From Nemertoderma westbladi (lineage: Eukaryota; Xenacoelomorpha; Nemertodermatida; Nemertodermatidae), in contig JAUCBJ010007173.1 of assembly GCA_032718475.1 (NCBI GenBank), positions 1-64,000 of the forward strand: 64,000 bases of DNA, in the 5' to 3' direction. The notes beneath the pieces are model-generated. The model worked only from the letters and a program-made list of their open reading frames with translations, did not search any database and was not told the DNA's origin. Positions 1 through 11,000 of the stretch are shown in pieces (the stretch's first letter is position 1; each line of letters opens with the position of its first letter). Made by a program: the position numbers and the translations under genes.

Positions 1-715
1 ACATGCCTATATCTCATTGCTGACATACCGGTACTGACTTGTTGTTTTATACTGCTATTTGCTGTCAGTTCTTCATAATATGGTTGATGAATAATTATAT
101 TTGGAATAACGATAAATAACCCCGCAACCCAATATTCTTGATATACCGAAGGTAAGAGAGAAAGGTTACCAATAACGATTGTGACTTATGTTAAAGTGGT
201 TTGAAGTGAATCTAATGTTATTTGATAGACCCTACATGAGTCAGCCTGTGTTCCTTTTATATGTGACTAAAATCAATGAAGATTGGCAGATTAGTGTGCA
301 GTATTGTGCAGCATTGTGTATGAGTGAGTCTGTTAAAGAAGCAATTCCTAAAGAATGCGTCATATATGTGGATTATAATTAAGCCATATCGTTGTGAGTA
401 GTTTAAGTCATAACTCTGTTTATGTAGATAAAGCGCCACGTCCTAAAGGAACTGTTAATATTACCGAAGGTGAATAATATTGTCAGAGATTATATAATAC
501 TGTCAGTCGAATAATACATTAGGCTTACATAGCAATAAAAATTAAACCGTCGAACCCAATCTCCCGGGAATATCCAGCGGGTGAATGGTCGCGCACGGAT
601 TGGTTTCGACTAGTGTAGTGAATCAAATACTTGTCATAGACTAAAAGCAGATTTAATATCTAGAAGACATCTTAATTTGGTGGGTTAAACTGCCAAAGGT
701 CTGAAAGCGCGAACA
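1..715 (+). mobile_element. Partial LTR, divergent relative of the 10.6 kb LTR element at 40.4-51.0 kb
   Basis: Read on the + strand, this stretch matches the reverse complement of the LTRs at 40386-41615 and 49774-51003 in many blocks: the segment around 44-75, the small-ORF block 188-382, the segment around 430-460 with GCGCCACGTCCTAAAGGAAC, and the terminus AAGCGCGAACA ending at 715. The other end of the LTR lies outside the window. Sequence after 715 does not resemble the inside of the 10.6 kb element, so this is either a solo LTR or the edge of a different family member. Seen: block homology and shared terminus. Inferred: LTR status. Confidence 0.75.
188..382 (+). CDS. Small ORF inside the LTR (64 codons), unknown function
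   Basis: This is an ATG-initiated 64-codon frame within the LTR. Its translation aligns with the frame at 40940-40731 and 50328-50119 (both -) in the LTRs of the 10.6 kb element. Shared blocks include NLMLF, an R-x-Y-x-SQ block, and PKEC near the C-terminus. I recognise no family. Preserving a frame between two clearly diverged LTRs is mild evidence for coding. An overlapping cis-element under constraint would look the same. Confidence 0.3.
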   Translation: MLKWFEVNLMLFDRPYMSQPVFLLYVTKINEDWQISVQYCAALCMSESVKEAIPKECVIYVDYN

Positions 716-889
716 ATGTAGCTAGGAGACATACATCTTTTTGTGGTGGTTAGTTCCAAGTGTTAGTTTTTAGTGGAGTTACTGTTTTCCAGTTTACTGT
801 TCAGATTACATTTCACGTATTTATCACACATTATGTTTCTTTACTTTATCGTTATGGTGACCACTGACCACTCATGGTTCACCATAATG
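716..889. other. Unannotated spacer
   Basis: No coding frame, RNA gene or repeat that I can support lies between the LTR end and the inverted-repeat element. Confidence 0.5.
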
Positions 890-1312
890 GCACTGGTTCG
901 ATATGGGTAGGCCTACCGAGTTTTTTTTTATATTTGTAACTATATTACTGTTCTAGAACACACTGTATACACTATACACTGTATTGGTACCCCCTTTATA
1001 TCTCTATTTATTTGGTTAGGTTTTGGTTACAGTGATTAGGTTATGTTGATTGGGTTACGGTGATTTGGCTAAGTTGAACTAGTTGGCCGGGGGGACGCGC
1101 TTCGTGCGTACTCGCTTCGCTCGCCCGGCCAATTAGGGGTAGGGTAAGATTTTGGTTAGGGTTAGAGTTCAACTCGCCCATTTACCAAATGTGCTTGGTA
1201 TTATTAATACATTGTGTTCTAGAACAGTACGGTAATATAGTAACAAATAAACAATTGTAAAATGTAACAAAAAAATCAGAAATCTCCATACCCATATCGA
1301 ACCAGTACCCAC
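890..1312. mobile_element. MITE-like element with terminal inverted repeats
   Basis: The left end ACTGGTTCGATATGGGTA (about 893-910) is inverted at the right end as TACCCATATCGAACCAGT (about 1290-1307). A second inner inverted pair, built around ATATTACTGTTCTAGAACA, lies near 944-964 and 1211-1240. The centre holds a GC-rich palindrome, GGCCGGG...CCCGGCC, at about 1084-1130. There is no coding capacity, so a non-autonomous DNA transposon is the likely class. I could not define a target duplication. Confidence 0.6.
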
Positions 1313-1662
1313 CATACAGTCCCAATCCCAATAAACATTAACTTGGTCGTTTTGGCGGCCAAAATGACCAAAATCACCAAAAAAATGTAGTGTATTCCTA
1401 TGGGCTACTTGGTCGTTTTGGCGAAGCGATTTAGCTCGAATCAGCTCAATCCAGACAGTCTGTCTCCTTGGCCATCCATTTGGTGGATCTGACTAAATGT
1501 CGGCTTGCTTTCATTTTTATGATTGACAGATTGTTAACTTACCCGGCGCTGAGCCTTGCAGTACTGTAGTCCGCGCACTGAGGCATTGATAGAGTACACA
1601 GTCTTATAAAAGGAGTTGAATGGGGCTTCGTTGAAGGAGGAAAATGTATAATAATCTGATCG

Positions 1663-1875
1663 TCCCGAAATTAATTTATGGACGTCCCGAAATTAACTTA
1701 TGGACGTCCTGAAATTAATGTATGGACGTCCCGAAATTAATTTATGGACGTCCCGAAATTAACTTATGGACGTCCCGAAATTAACTTATGGACGTCCCGA
1801 AATTAATCTATCAACCAATCAGAATCGTAATGAAATAACTAATTAATGGACGTCCATAAATTAATTTCGGGATGT
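1663..1875. repeat. 22-bp tandem repeat, about 7 copies plus an inverted copy
   Basis: Units of the type GACGTCCCGAAATTAACTTA+TG repeat from about 1663 to 1815 with one or two substitutions each. An inverted copy (GACGTCCATAAATTAATTTC) follows at 1849-1871, so the array can fold back on itself. Confidence 0.85.
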
Positions 1876-1949
1876 TAATTTCGGAAATTAATTTCAATAA
1901 TATTTTTTTTATAATAAAAATTTTTTTTAATATTTTTTACAATGTATAA

Positions 1950-2380
1950 TTCGCGGACACTGTGGGGTGACTACAAAACAAAGACCCAATTATAAAGACC
2001 TGCATAATCTTGTTACATGTGTTAACTTTCGTTAATTGTTTTGAATCCTCCCGTCATGCCTCTGTAACTTGCTCCTTTACTAACCTGCTCCTTTAAATAG
2101 CAATGGTACATAACGCTCATTGTGACCTGTACAAAACAAAGAGGTAAAGTCGCGTTACGTCCCAAAGAGCGTTAGGTTTCAAAGAGCTTTAGGTCCCATT
2201 GCCAGAGAGCGTGAGGTCACATTGCCATTTAAAGGAGCAGGTTAGTAAAGAAGCAGATTACAGAGGCGTGTTGGGGAACCAAAACAATAAACGAAAGTTA
2301 ACACATGTGTTTTGTATTTGTACAGGTCTTTATTATTTGGGTCGTTGGTCTTTGTTTTGTAGTCACCCGACACTGCGGTG
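1950..2380. mobile_element. Foldback element with about 150-180 bp inverted arms
   Basis: The left arm (about 1955-2110) holds ACTGTGGGGTGACTACAAAA, ACATGTGTTAACTTTCGTTA and CCTGCTCCTTTAAATAG in order. The right arm (about 2215-2375) holds their reverse complements in reverse order, with roughly 100 bp between. Related termini (TTTATTGTTTTGGTT...AACCTGCTCCTTTC) recur at 32765-32812, 33757-33800 (inverted), 35665-35712 and 36580-36632, so this is a dispersed family. The short + frame at 2199-2447 falls across it and is not a gene. Confidence 0.7.
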
Positions 2381-3559
2381 TTGCGTGGGGGCCACCAATC
2401 CACCCACCCACACTCAACTCACAACTTCCTGGACATTAGGATACTGAGTGAAAGCGTCTGAAACTACTACAGGAACTCCATGACAGACTATGGGTTAGCG
2501 ACTAGGGACTGGCGCCCTTGAACATGTAAACTGTAGGGGCCTAGTACCTACTTTACCACCTACCTTAAAGTGACCTGTGGGACCAGCCCATTATTAGTGA
2601 GGTCGGCATTTCTCTTTATCCTGCCGCTCTCTTTGTATTACAATAGCATACAGCTAACCAATGGCAATGGTCTCCCCCCAGTGCGGGAAAGACAAGCAGG
2701 CTACCATTGAAATGAATAGGAGAAGGATAATATGGTGTGTTCGTGTTCCCATCCTAATGTCTGTCGTCTTGGCTCAGCTAAGCTTAAACAGAGCCACAGC
2801 CTTACAATAGAGCTTTACCTAAATACACTTCCAGTGAGCCAAGCAGTAGTAGTGACGGGTTAGCTCCAAAATGCCCATGTAGGATTTCTTCGAAAAAGGA
2901 CCATCAATAATAGTCAACCCCATCTGCTTCAATTTGAAGAAAATAATTAGATAATAATACTCATAATTAAAACTATTACATAATTATTATAACTCTAGTA
3001 AACAAAACAATATATCATTCGGGGGATGGAATATATAGTAGGGCGGTGCGTTTTTTACTTTTTTTCAATTTCATTGTTCTACCGGTGCACAAAAGTTGCC
3101 AAATAGTAAAAAAATAAGGCAAAGAAATTTACTTTAAATTTCGTCTATATCTTCACGGATCCCAAGAGGGATGAAATTTTGAGCCATCGCGATGCGCCAT
3201 AATTAAATTTATAGCAATATAACACATTAATGACGGGTCAATGACTCAAGAAAGAACTTTCTGCATGCATCATTTGTCATCAAATGGGTCCAAACTTAGT
3301 TAGATACCAAAATTTTAATTTTTGGATCAAGGAAACTAGAGCCACAGGCACATGGACGGAACCTACCATTTGGCGCAAGTGGTGATAATTCTCAATTTTC
3401 GCGATAGCCAACTTTGAGTTCTCCTATTGCATTAATATTATGCTCATTAGAACCGTAATGTCCGTTTTAGTGGGGGTAGACAACTTCAAAACAAACCTAG
3501 AGCGAATAGTTCTTGAAATATTGCAGAAAATGTGAAGTCCGGCACAAGTTTACATTACC
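2381..3559. other. Non-coding stretch, nothing recognised
   Basis: AT-rich unique-looking sequence with no long frame, RNA gene or clear repeat. Confidence 0.45.
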
Positions 3560-3936
3560 TCCTTGATGCGATATGGACAAATCCTCAAAAAATTTTATTT
3601 TGAATTATCTCAAGGAATCAAGAATAGACACATCACAAAAATGATCGATGTAGTGGGTGTAGACACCTTTAAAATAAGAGTAGAGTCTTTAGTTCTTCAG
3701 TTATTTTACAAAATGTCAAGACTATATCCACCAATTAATACTTGATATTGAGTTGACCCATTCCACACATTTTGTCCAAAAACTATAGTGAATTAATCAC
3801 TACTCTTTAATTTTGAAGGTGTCTGTATACACTAAATCAATTTGTTGCAGCGATATGTCTAATCTTGATTCCTTGAGATAATTAAAAATAAAAGTTTTTG
3901 AGGATTTGTCCATATCGCATCAATGCGGTAATGTAC
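3560..3936. repeat. Imperfect long inverted repeat (hairpin), arms about 140-160 bp
   Basis: GATGCGATATGGACAAATCC at 3566-3585 is inverted at about 3903-3922. The blocks AATTATCTCAAGGAATCAAG, GTAGACACCTTTAAAAT and AGTAGAG of the left arm are mirrored in the right arm near 3870, 3816 and 3800. The loop is about 50 bp. It may be a decayed foldback transposon. The 60-codon frame at 3563-3745 lies in the left arm and is probably chance. Confidence 0.65.
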
Positions 3937-4225
3937 TGTAGTAGTAAGCTACCAATCTACCGGTGAAGTGGTTAAGCGAAAGCTGATAAATACTGCATAT
4001 AATCAAATTGTTTGGTCAAATAAAAAGTGCAACCAATCATCGTAGACAATTTAGTCTCCCCCTTCCCTTGTCAAGGGGTTAACATATTAAATATATTCTT
4101 GCCCTATCGTGAACAAAGGCAATAAAAAGCATAGAGAATCGATAAGAACCATCGGCCTATTTCCTTTGTAAACTATTTTTGAACTCTAAACATTATTACC
4201 GGTAACACATTTTAGCGTACGCTAA

Positions 4226-4391
4226 AATTTTAGCCTACGCCTACGCGTAGCTACGCGTAGCACCTACGCGTAGTTTTAAAACACCTACGCGTAGTTGTTA
4301 AAAAGGCAGTAAGTCTGGCCCTACCGGTAAATGACAGGAATGGAAGTTACAAACTACGCGTAGCTACGCGTAGGCCTACGCGTAGGTCGAA
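4226..4391. repeat. Cluster of the palindrome CTACGCGTAG
   Basis: The 10-bp palindrome CTACGCGTAG, or its core TACGCGTA, occurs about eight times in roughly 165 bp in two sub-clusters (4233-4286 and 4351-4387), partly overlapping as CTACGCGTAGCTACGCGTAG. A related palindrome, TTTTAGCGTACGCTAAAA, precedes it at about 4211. Confidence 0.8.
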
Positions 4392-4654
4392 AAGATTTAC
4401 CCCAGTATACTGGCACATACAGGCATAAGTAGGAAACCCTCTGTCCGAATTGTTATTGTCAATTGTCATAATGTGACCCTGTTAAGCTTAATTTAATATA
4501 CAGTCCTACCGCTAGAGAAAAAAACCTCCCATGCCTCATCCATCAACCAATCAAAATAGCAAATTCAATCTCTTCAGCAAAGGAATTTTCTGGAGTTGTT
4601 TTCCTATTTCAGTATTGGCTTGGCTTGTTTATGTTTAGTGTTTTTTTTTTTTTG

Positions 4655-5241
4655 AAAATCCGGGATGGCCCCGGTGCTATATTTAATCAATGTTTAAATA
4701 ATTAATTCACATTAACTATAACAATATACAGAATAACAACCATCAATAACCATATATAATATTCATATATAATATTCATTTATTTAGCATAAATTTGGGG
4801 TTAAGAACTGCCCCTTAGTAAAAAGATAATTATGTATTAAAAATATATTATATCTCCGTAAAATAATTTATATTAAAAATATTTTGTAGGAGTAAGTAAT
4901 TAGTTATTATTATATGTAAAATAGTATTCTAAATAGTCCTTAATAACCGATAATATATCCTTAAAATATGGGTATTAAAAATAATTTAACTAAAATAAAG
5001 TTATATTATATTATATGTAAAATAGTTATAAATAGTCCTTAATAACCGACAGGCGATAGCACGCATCATAGGAAAAATTATTTAATAGCGCTTGTATATA
5101 AATAGATATAAAAACGTCTCTATTTGAAATACACTGTTTTGTAGCATTATACACAGTTCTAGAACAAAATTTGGTGGAATAGGAAGATATTGAAATTGAT
5201 AGCAAAGATGGTAGGTCGTACAAAAACGATGATATCTGATA
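4655..5241 (-). other. Presumed 3' UTR of the non-LTR element
   Basis: AT-rich sequence between the end of the ORF2 remnant and the poly-A tail on the - strand. It holds AT-rich repeated phrases (for example AATAGTCCTTAATAACCGA at about 4932-4950 and 5032-5050, a roughly 100-bp direct repeat). No gene is supported. Confidence 0.5.
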
Positions 5242-5622
5242 TCATGAGAAAATATCAACTCTGTTTCCCGTACAGTGGTCACACAAAATATTTCCAAACA
5301 ACCAGTTTAGTTTCGGATTGCCTGTGTTAAACAATCTGAATATAAAATTGAACTGCTGTAGCCGCAGACACGCATCTATATTAATATCGAACAATGAATA
5401 TAGTACGTTATTGGAGACACGGTTATTTAAGTGTATCACTTTGCGCATCGCCTTACGCATACCTTTGCCTAGGCTGTTTATCCCTTCAGAGGTGAGACTT
5501 GAGGAGCCGTAAGCTATACTCGGTATGCAGATGGCTTTCCATATACGAGTTACTATACTCAGTGGGACGTCGGTTAATGTGAGTCCTGACCGCTCCATTT
5601 GAGACATATTACTCCAGATTTT
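5242..5622 (-). pseudogene. C-terminal remnant of non-LTR ORF2, displaced by a frameshift
   Basis: The main ORF2 frame stops at 5624. The next frame, starting around 5622 with SKIWSNM, continues the post-RT region typical of non-LTR pol proteins (a run resembling ...RIWKAICIPSIAYGSSSL...). A single-base frameshift near 5620 in a CAA-rich stretch explains the break. It ends at a stop at 5242. Confidence 0.6.
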
Positions 5623-5623
5623 G

Positions 5624-7966
5624 CTATTGTTGAAGTTGTAGATTGGCTGGAATTGGTATACCCATATATTTACATGATTTCACTGCGCGCAATTTATTTC
5701 CCTCTAGCATGATGGTGTCATCTATTGATGGATTCCCTTTAACATCGATTGACAGGTAATGACATTTTACAATGTTAAGCTCTAAGTTGTGATTCTTGAA
5801 GTAATCAGATGAGGTTTTTAGAAGTTTTGCTAAGTCAGTCTTCAGGGTTGACAAAATTATAATATCATCTGCATAATTGACGACACAAAATGATTGCTGT
5901 CCTATATGTGCACCCAAACCACTTGTTTCCAAGTCATGTATGAGTTCGGTTAGATAGAAGTTAAATAATATGGGTGATAGGATGCCACCTTGACGCACAC
6001 CTCTTTGTATTTGTATTGGTTTGTGGATGAAGTGCCCATTTGCAGCGATGTGGGAAGTTGAGTTCTTATAAAAGGATTCCAGGGCATCAATAACTCGAGG
6101 TTGGACGTCAGTCCTCCTTAGTTTAGCAAATAACTTACTGTGACAGACCGTATCAAACGCCGATGTTAAATCCACACACATTGCATACATGTGCGATCTT
6201 TTCTTAGTAAATTTGTTAATAATACTGTTGACAACCTGGTGTGCGATGTCAGACCCTGAACCCGCTTTATAACCAAGTTGCAAGTTATTTGTTGGTAGTT
6301 TAGAGAGTTCTTCCAGCAGAGACAGTTCCCAGAGTTTTGCTATGCTTAGAGCAATGGAAATGAATCGAAAATCAACGTCTCGTGGGATTGTACCGACTCT
6401 TTGTCCTTTTGGAATGGGAGAGATGGTACTAACGGAGAAAATTTCAGGACAGGTGCCACTGTTTTGGATATCTGTAAAAAGATCTGCAATGTAGCTACAT
6501 AATCCTGGTGAGCGTCCGTATACTAGGCATTCTGTATTGAGTTGGTAGAAGTCATTTGATTTGCCGCGATTAAGTTTGTTAATTAGTTGGGAGATTTCTT
6601 TTGGTTTCACGGTCACGGTACCTAATTCATCTCTATTATCTGCATCAGATTGCTCTATCATTTTGTCTATAACGGTTTCCCCCTTAAGTTTTACCGTGGC
6701 TGCTTCAGACTGGTCTATGACAATATTCTCCCGTTTTTTACTACCTTGATCGGACTGATCACATTTAAATTGATCAGTCACACGTTGATGAACCTGTATT
6801 AGTTGCTTATCAGTGAAAACATGATGCTTTTTTGTTTTTATTTTTCGCCAAAAAGATTTGGAGTTATTTCGGTTTGAGTTTACTAGAGCTTGTACATGGT
6901 CCTCGTATGATTCGTTGTTTGAGTATGGCCGGTAGTTAACATACGACATTGGAATAAAGGAACGTGCCGCATTCGATATGGTTCTAATAAGATGCTTGGC
7001 TCTGCCATCAACAGATGTTTCGGTTAAATTTGGTTTAGTAAGATTACTTTCTATGTTTTCTTTGTAGGTTGCCAAATTTTCAGTTGTGGCCTTTTTGAAG
7101 TTCCATCTAATGTTATCTTGTTTTTTCTTACGGAAGTTAAGTGGTACGGTGTTCTCTGCCTTTACTAGTCGGAGAACTGCATACACTGGTAGATGTTTCG
7201 AAACATTATTATTATCAGGTTCACCAACTGTAGATTTTATTAGATAATCAAACCACTGTTGAGGGATAAATATATGATCTATATAGCTAGATCTCGCGTG
7301 GTCAACCCCATTATACTTGGCTGAATACGTAAACAGCATTCCAGACGATTTTGTTGTCATATCTGCAGCAATGAATTCATTAGGCTCGATTATGTTGTCA
7401 TAAAACATCTTGCCAAAAGCAGAGTAGTGCGAGGCTCCTCTAGGTTGTATGGTGTTATCACGTTGAATAGTTCCATTTATATCACCCATTACAATGGGTG
7501 TTAGATTAGAATTAATACACTCGGTGATCAGGACGTTGAGGTTGTTGGTCTCTCGCAAATAGTCATGCGTATCGTTTTCTCTATTACAATTGGCTGGCAT
7601 ATAAGTGTTAATTATTGCTAAGCTCTGATCATATAGTGATCTAATGGTTATCCCACACACTCTGTCAGAGTTTGTTGTCAGTGAGGCGCAGAATGGTACT
7701 AGTTCATTTTTAACCAATAACACAGTTCCCCCTTCTCCTCGTACCCGGGGTTTGGGTGTGAGCATTCCATCTGAAACTGTCAGAGCTGCACAGGAGTATG
7801 CCAAGTGTACTTTATTACGCATTAGACAGACCTCAGCCTGTCTTGGACCAAGCCAATGCTCTTGGAGACATACTATATCAGGCTGTATGTTGTCTAGTAG
7901 CTCTACCACATAATTTTTATTCCTGATGTAGCCTTCACAATTTAACGTTAACAGTTTTAGTCCCAT
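5624..7966 (-). CDS. Non-LTR retrotransposon ORF2: APE endonuclease plus reverse transcriptase
   Basis: 780 codons from an ATG. The N-terminal 250 residues are an apurinic-endonuclease-like domain: LLTLNCEG at the start, CLQEHWL at about 35-41, MGDIN at about 159-163, YIDHIFIP at about 228-235. The usual final S-D-H motif reads S-K-H (SKHLPVYA, about 257-264), so a catalytic Asp is replaced. The reverse transcriptase lies at about 480-770, with DLTSAFDTV, GVRQGGILSPILF and the YADD active site. This enzyme would nick the target and copy the element RNA (target-primed reverse transcription, known for the family). A frameshift near the 3' end truncates it, so this copy is probably dead or only recently so. 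The start is the first ATG 67 bp after ORF1. Confidence 0.9.
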   Translation of the reverse strand: MGLKLLTLNCEGYIRNKNYVVELLDNIQPDIVCLQEHWLGPRQAEVCLMRNKVHLAYSCAALTVSDGMLTPKPRVRGEGGTVLLVKNELVPFCASLTTNSDRVCGITIRSLYDQSLAIINTYMPANCNRENDTHDYLRETNNLNVLITECINSNLTPIVMGDINGTIQRDNTIQPRGASHYSAFGKMFYDNIIEPNEFIAADMTTKSSGMLFTYSAKYNGVDHARSSYIDHIFIPQQWFDYLIKSTVGEPDNNNVSKHLPVYAVLRLVKAENTVPLNFRKKKQDNIRWNFKKATTENLATYKENIESNLTKPNLTETSVDGRAKHLIRTISNAARSFIPMSYVNYRPYSNNESYEDHVQALVNSNRNNSKSFWRKIKTKKHHVFTDKQLIQVHQRVTDQFKCDQSDQGSKKRENIVIDQSEAATVKLKGETVIDKMIEQSDADNRDELGTVTVKPKEISQLINKLNRGKSNDFYQLNTECLVYGRSPGLCSYIADLFTDIQNSGTCPEIFSVSTISPIPKGQRVGTIPRDVDFRFISIALSIAKLWELSLLEELSKLPTNNLQLGYKAGSGSDIAHQVVNSIINKFTKKRSHMYAMCVDLTSAFDTVCHSKLFAKLRRTDVQPRVIDALESFYKNSTSHIAANGHFIHKPIQIQRGVRQGGILSPILFNFYLTELIHDLETSGLGAHIGQQSFCVVNYADDIIILSTLKTDLAKLLKTSSDYFKNHNLELNIVKCHYLSIDVKGNPSIDDTIMLEGNKLRAVKSCKYMGIPIPANLQLQQ

Positions 7967-8033
7967 ACAGTTTCTCTTGTTGGTTTCATCATTGTTGAAA
8001 ACTGGAGGTGGTGTGTTTAAAGCATTTGACGAT

Positions 8034-11000
8034 TTAAAAGCGCTGCTGTCTTTGTGGATGGATGGGGTAGGGACTTCTTTTATATGATCTGAAGTCCCTG
8101 TCTCCTATATTCTGACTTTGACCAGAGTGCTGTGAGTAGTATATTGGAGAAGACCAATTTCCACTAACATCGTGGGTGCACTTCGGGTATGGAAAATCAT
8201 ACTGATGTTGACCTCTGAAATCTGGTATTACTCCTGTGTTCTGAGTATAATTGGTATACTTATGTCCCGGAGCTCTGTTTCTCTCCATAGCCAAACCAGC
8301 TTGAGCCAAAGCGGGATTGAGTGATGATTTATGATATTGACAGCCAATTCCTGGGATTACTCTTGTATTTCGAGGGTGGTCAATATAACTCTGCCCCGAT
8401 GCACCCTTTATCTTGGTGACTGAACCGGGATTGACCAATGGCTTTCTATTTGACCTGTCTTGCCTATAACCAGTATTAAAATATCTTGTGTTGTTGAGAC
8501 CGATACTATATTGTGCCACATCGTATGGCGTCATGACATCATTGGTATCATTGGTATTTGCCCTTTGGTTATATGTGTCCCAGTCCCTATATATACTATC
8601 TTCCCTGGGTTGTGGTGGTGGATTATTATAATGATCTCTGCTCCGATTTTTATAGTTTGGATGGTAGCCAGTACTCGTACTGCTGTCTTCCACCCTTGTT
8701 ATGTGTGACCCATCTGGCCAAATATTATCTTGGGTGAAGATGTCCTTATGGCTAGACTCAATGGTTATTTTCGCTGCCTTTGTTCTACCCCTGTACCCTG
8801 TGACCCAGACATTTACAGGTCTGTGGCCTGTTTGTTTGAAGCAGAATTGTGATATCGATATACTCGAACTATCAGGCTGTAGACCATTTACATGTATTGT
8901 AACCAGTTTATCATTCATACCTGATTTACCTGTTGCAACAGTTTTATTCCTATTACCAGCATTGTTGTTATCTTTATTGTTATTGTTCTTAGAGTTATTA
9001 GACTGTAACAAGCTCTGTATCATGCTGGTTTGGTCTTTGATAAGTTTTCCCACCATTTTCATATCGTCAAGGGCATCAAAACTGTTTTGAGTTTCCGTTG
9101 GTGGTACCAGTGGTTGCGCTCGTTGTTTCTTATTGCATTTCTTTTCGCTTGCTTCCTTCCAGACCTCTTTGCATAGTAGAACATCCTTAAGATTTTGAGG
9201 GTTTTTCACCGATGCATTGTCCTTAACAGATTGATTATTTAGTTCTGCATCGGAACTACATTGACTATCACTCAAACATATCTCATCACATGAGTCTGAT
9301 GTTAGACCCTGTTGCTTGTGGTATTTTTTGGATACATTACACTTTTCCTTATTTTTTTTCTTTTGTTGTTTAGCTGCTCTTCCGATATTAAATGGATTTG
9401 ATGTTTCTGATGAAGTATTTGCTGTATTTTGCTCTTGGTTATTAACGAATTCTTGACCAACATTGCTAAGCTTATTTGTCTTTTTTGGTTTCATAGTGTT
9501 CGCTTTATTTTGGTTATCTATCACGTTTTCACGCTTTGGATTATTCACATCACTGATTTTCAACTGTTTGACCTGTTCTTCTAAACTTTTGATCCTAGAT
9601 GTATAAGAGCTGCATTGTGTTGCCATCGATTTCATTTCTACCTGAAGAGTGGAAACTAGATTAATTAGCTCAAATAGACCAAACGCTTCAGTGCTACTGA
9701 TGTTAATTCTTTTTTTGAAGACAGACGTTAATGCTTTCTCCTCAAGAACTATTGCAAACTCAGCAACATCCGCGGCAACCTCATCTATTGATTTTCTATT
9801 AATACAGGTACATTTAATGCTTTTATTGTCTCCAATAATTGTTTCAAGTATTGCCTTAAATAGTTTCTTCTGAAGTTTGGAGAGTATATCAAACCCCAAT
9901 TGTTTAAGTGTGGATATTAGGTCATCCTTGGGATTCTGTAACATCTTGCTAGACCGCAACGCCTTCACAAAGTCATGTGGGTCTGTCTTCTGACTTAAAA
10001 AATTTATTAGATTGTCCCCATGCAGAGTTTCAACCTTGCCATAACGGTCAGATATTATATCTGTGTCTTTTTCGATTCCCACATTAAAATCAGTATTGGG
10101 TGCTGCAATATCCCAGGGTGAGTATGATGGATCATAAGTCACTTGATCGTGATGGACTAACTTGTACTTATCAAGACAGTTATATAGCCAGAGTCGTGCG
10201 TCCTCACTCTCTGAGTGAATAGATGAGATTGTTGGCAGCGCGTGAGTGATCGCAAGAGCGTACAGGCATATATAAACACCACAATCAAAATTATTTTCCT
10301 GTTTTGGATAGTTAAAATTGCAAATATTAACCAACCATTTGCTTCTTGAGGGATTAGCAACTGAGTCTATTAAATTTAGTAGGTCAGCGATTGCAAACGT
10401 TGTTTTAGTTGGCATCGTATCGCCCAATGGATTAACTGTGCAGATGGTTGAGGACTTACAGTTTGCTACATGTAACACAAAATGTTCGTCAATACATTCA
10501 GGAAAGAATAATGTCTCAGGACGTCTCTTGGCATGGGGAGCCAGGTAACGTTTTGCGACATATTTTACCTGACTTGTAATGTCATGGTTAGCACGTCGCA
10601 AATTATATGTTACGTGAGTAAGAACTGTGGCAACATGCGGAAATTGCTTTGATACTAAACCTAAAAAACAGTCTATGACGTCATCGCTCAAATATTCTAT
10701 ACTAGTAAGTTCATGTAAATGACTATGTATGGGCACCGGGTAGTTAGGTGGCTTAGAGTTCATGTCGGCAATAAATTGTCCTACATTAGTTTTTAATTCA
10801 GTGGGTGTATATGTTTGAGAGTCGTCTGGGTAAACTTCGTAACAGTCACTACTTGCATCATTGTGGAGGTCATCGACCTCTTCCACTGATTTGTTCATGG
10901 ATGCTAGTGTGTTGCATTCGCAAATGGTGGGGGTACATTTCCCTGGCGTTTCGAGGATTATGGGAATGGTATGGTTATGGTTAACCCTAACCCCCGCCTT

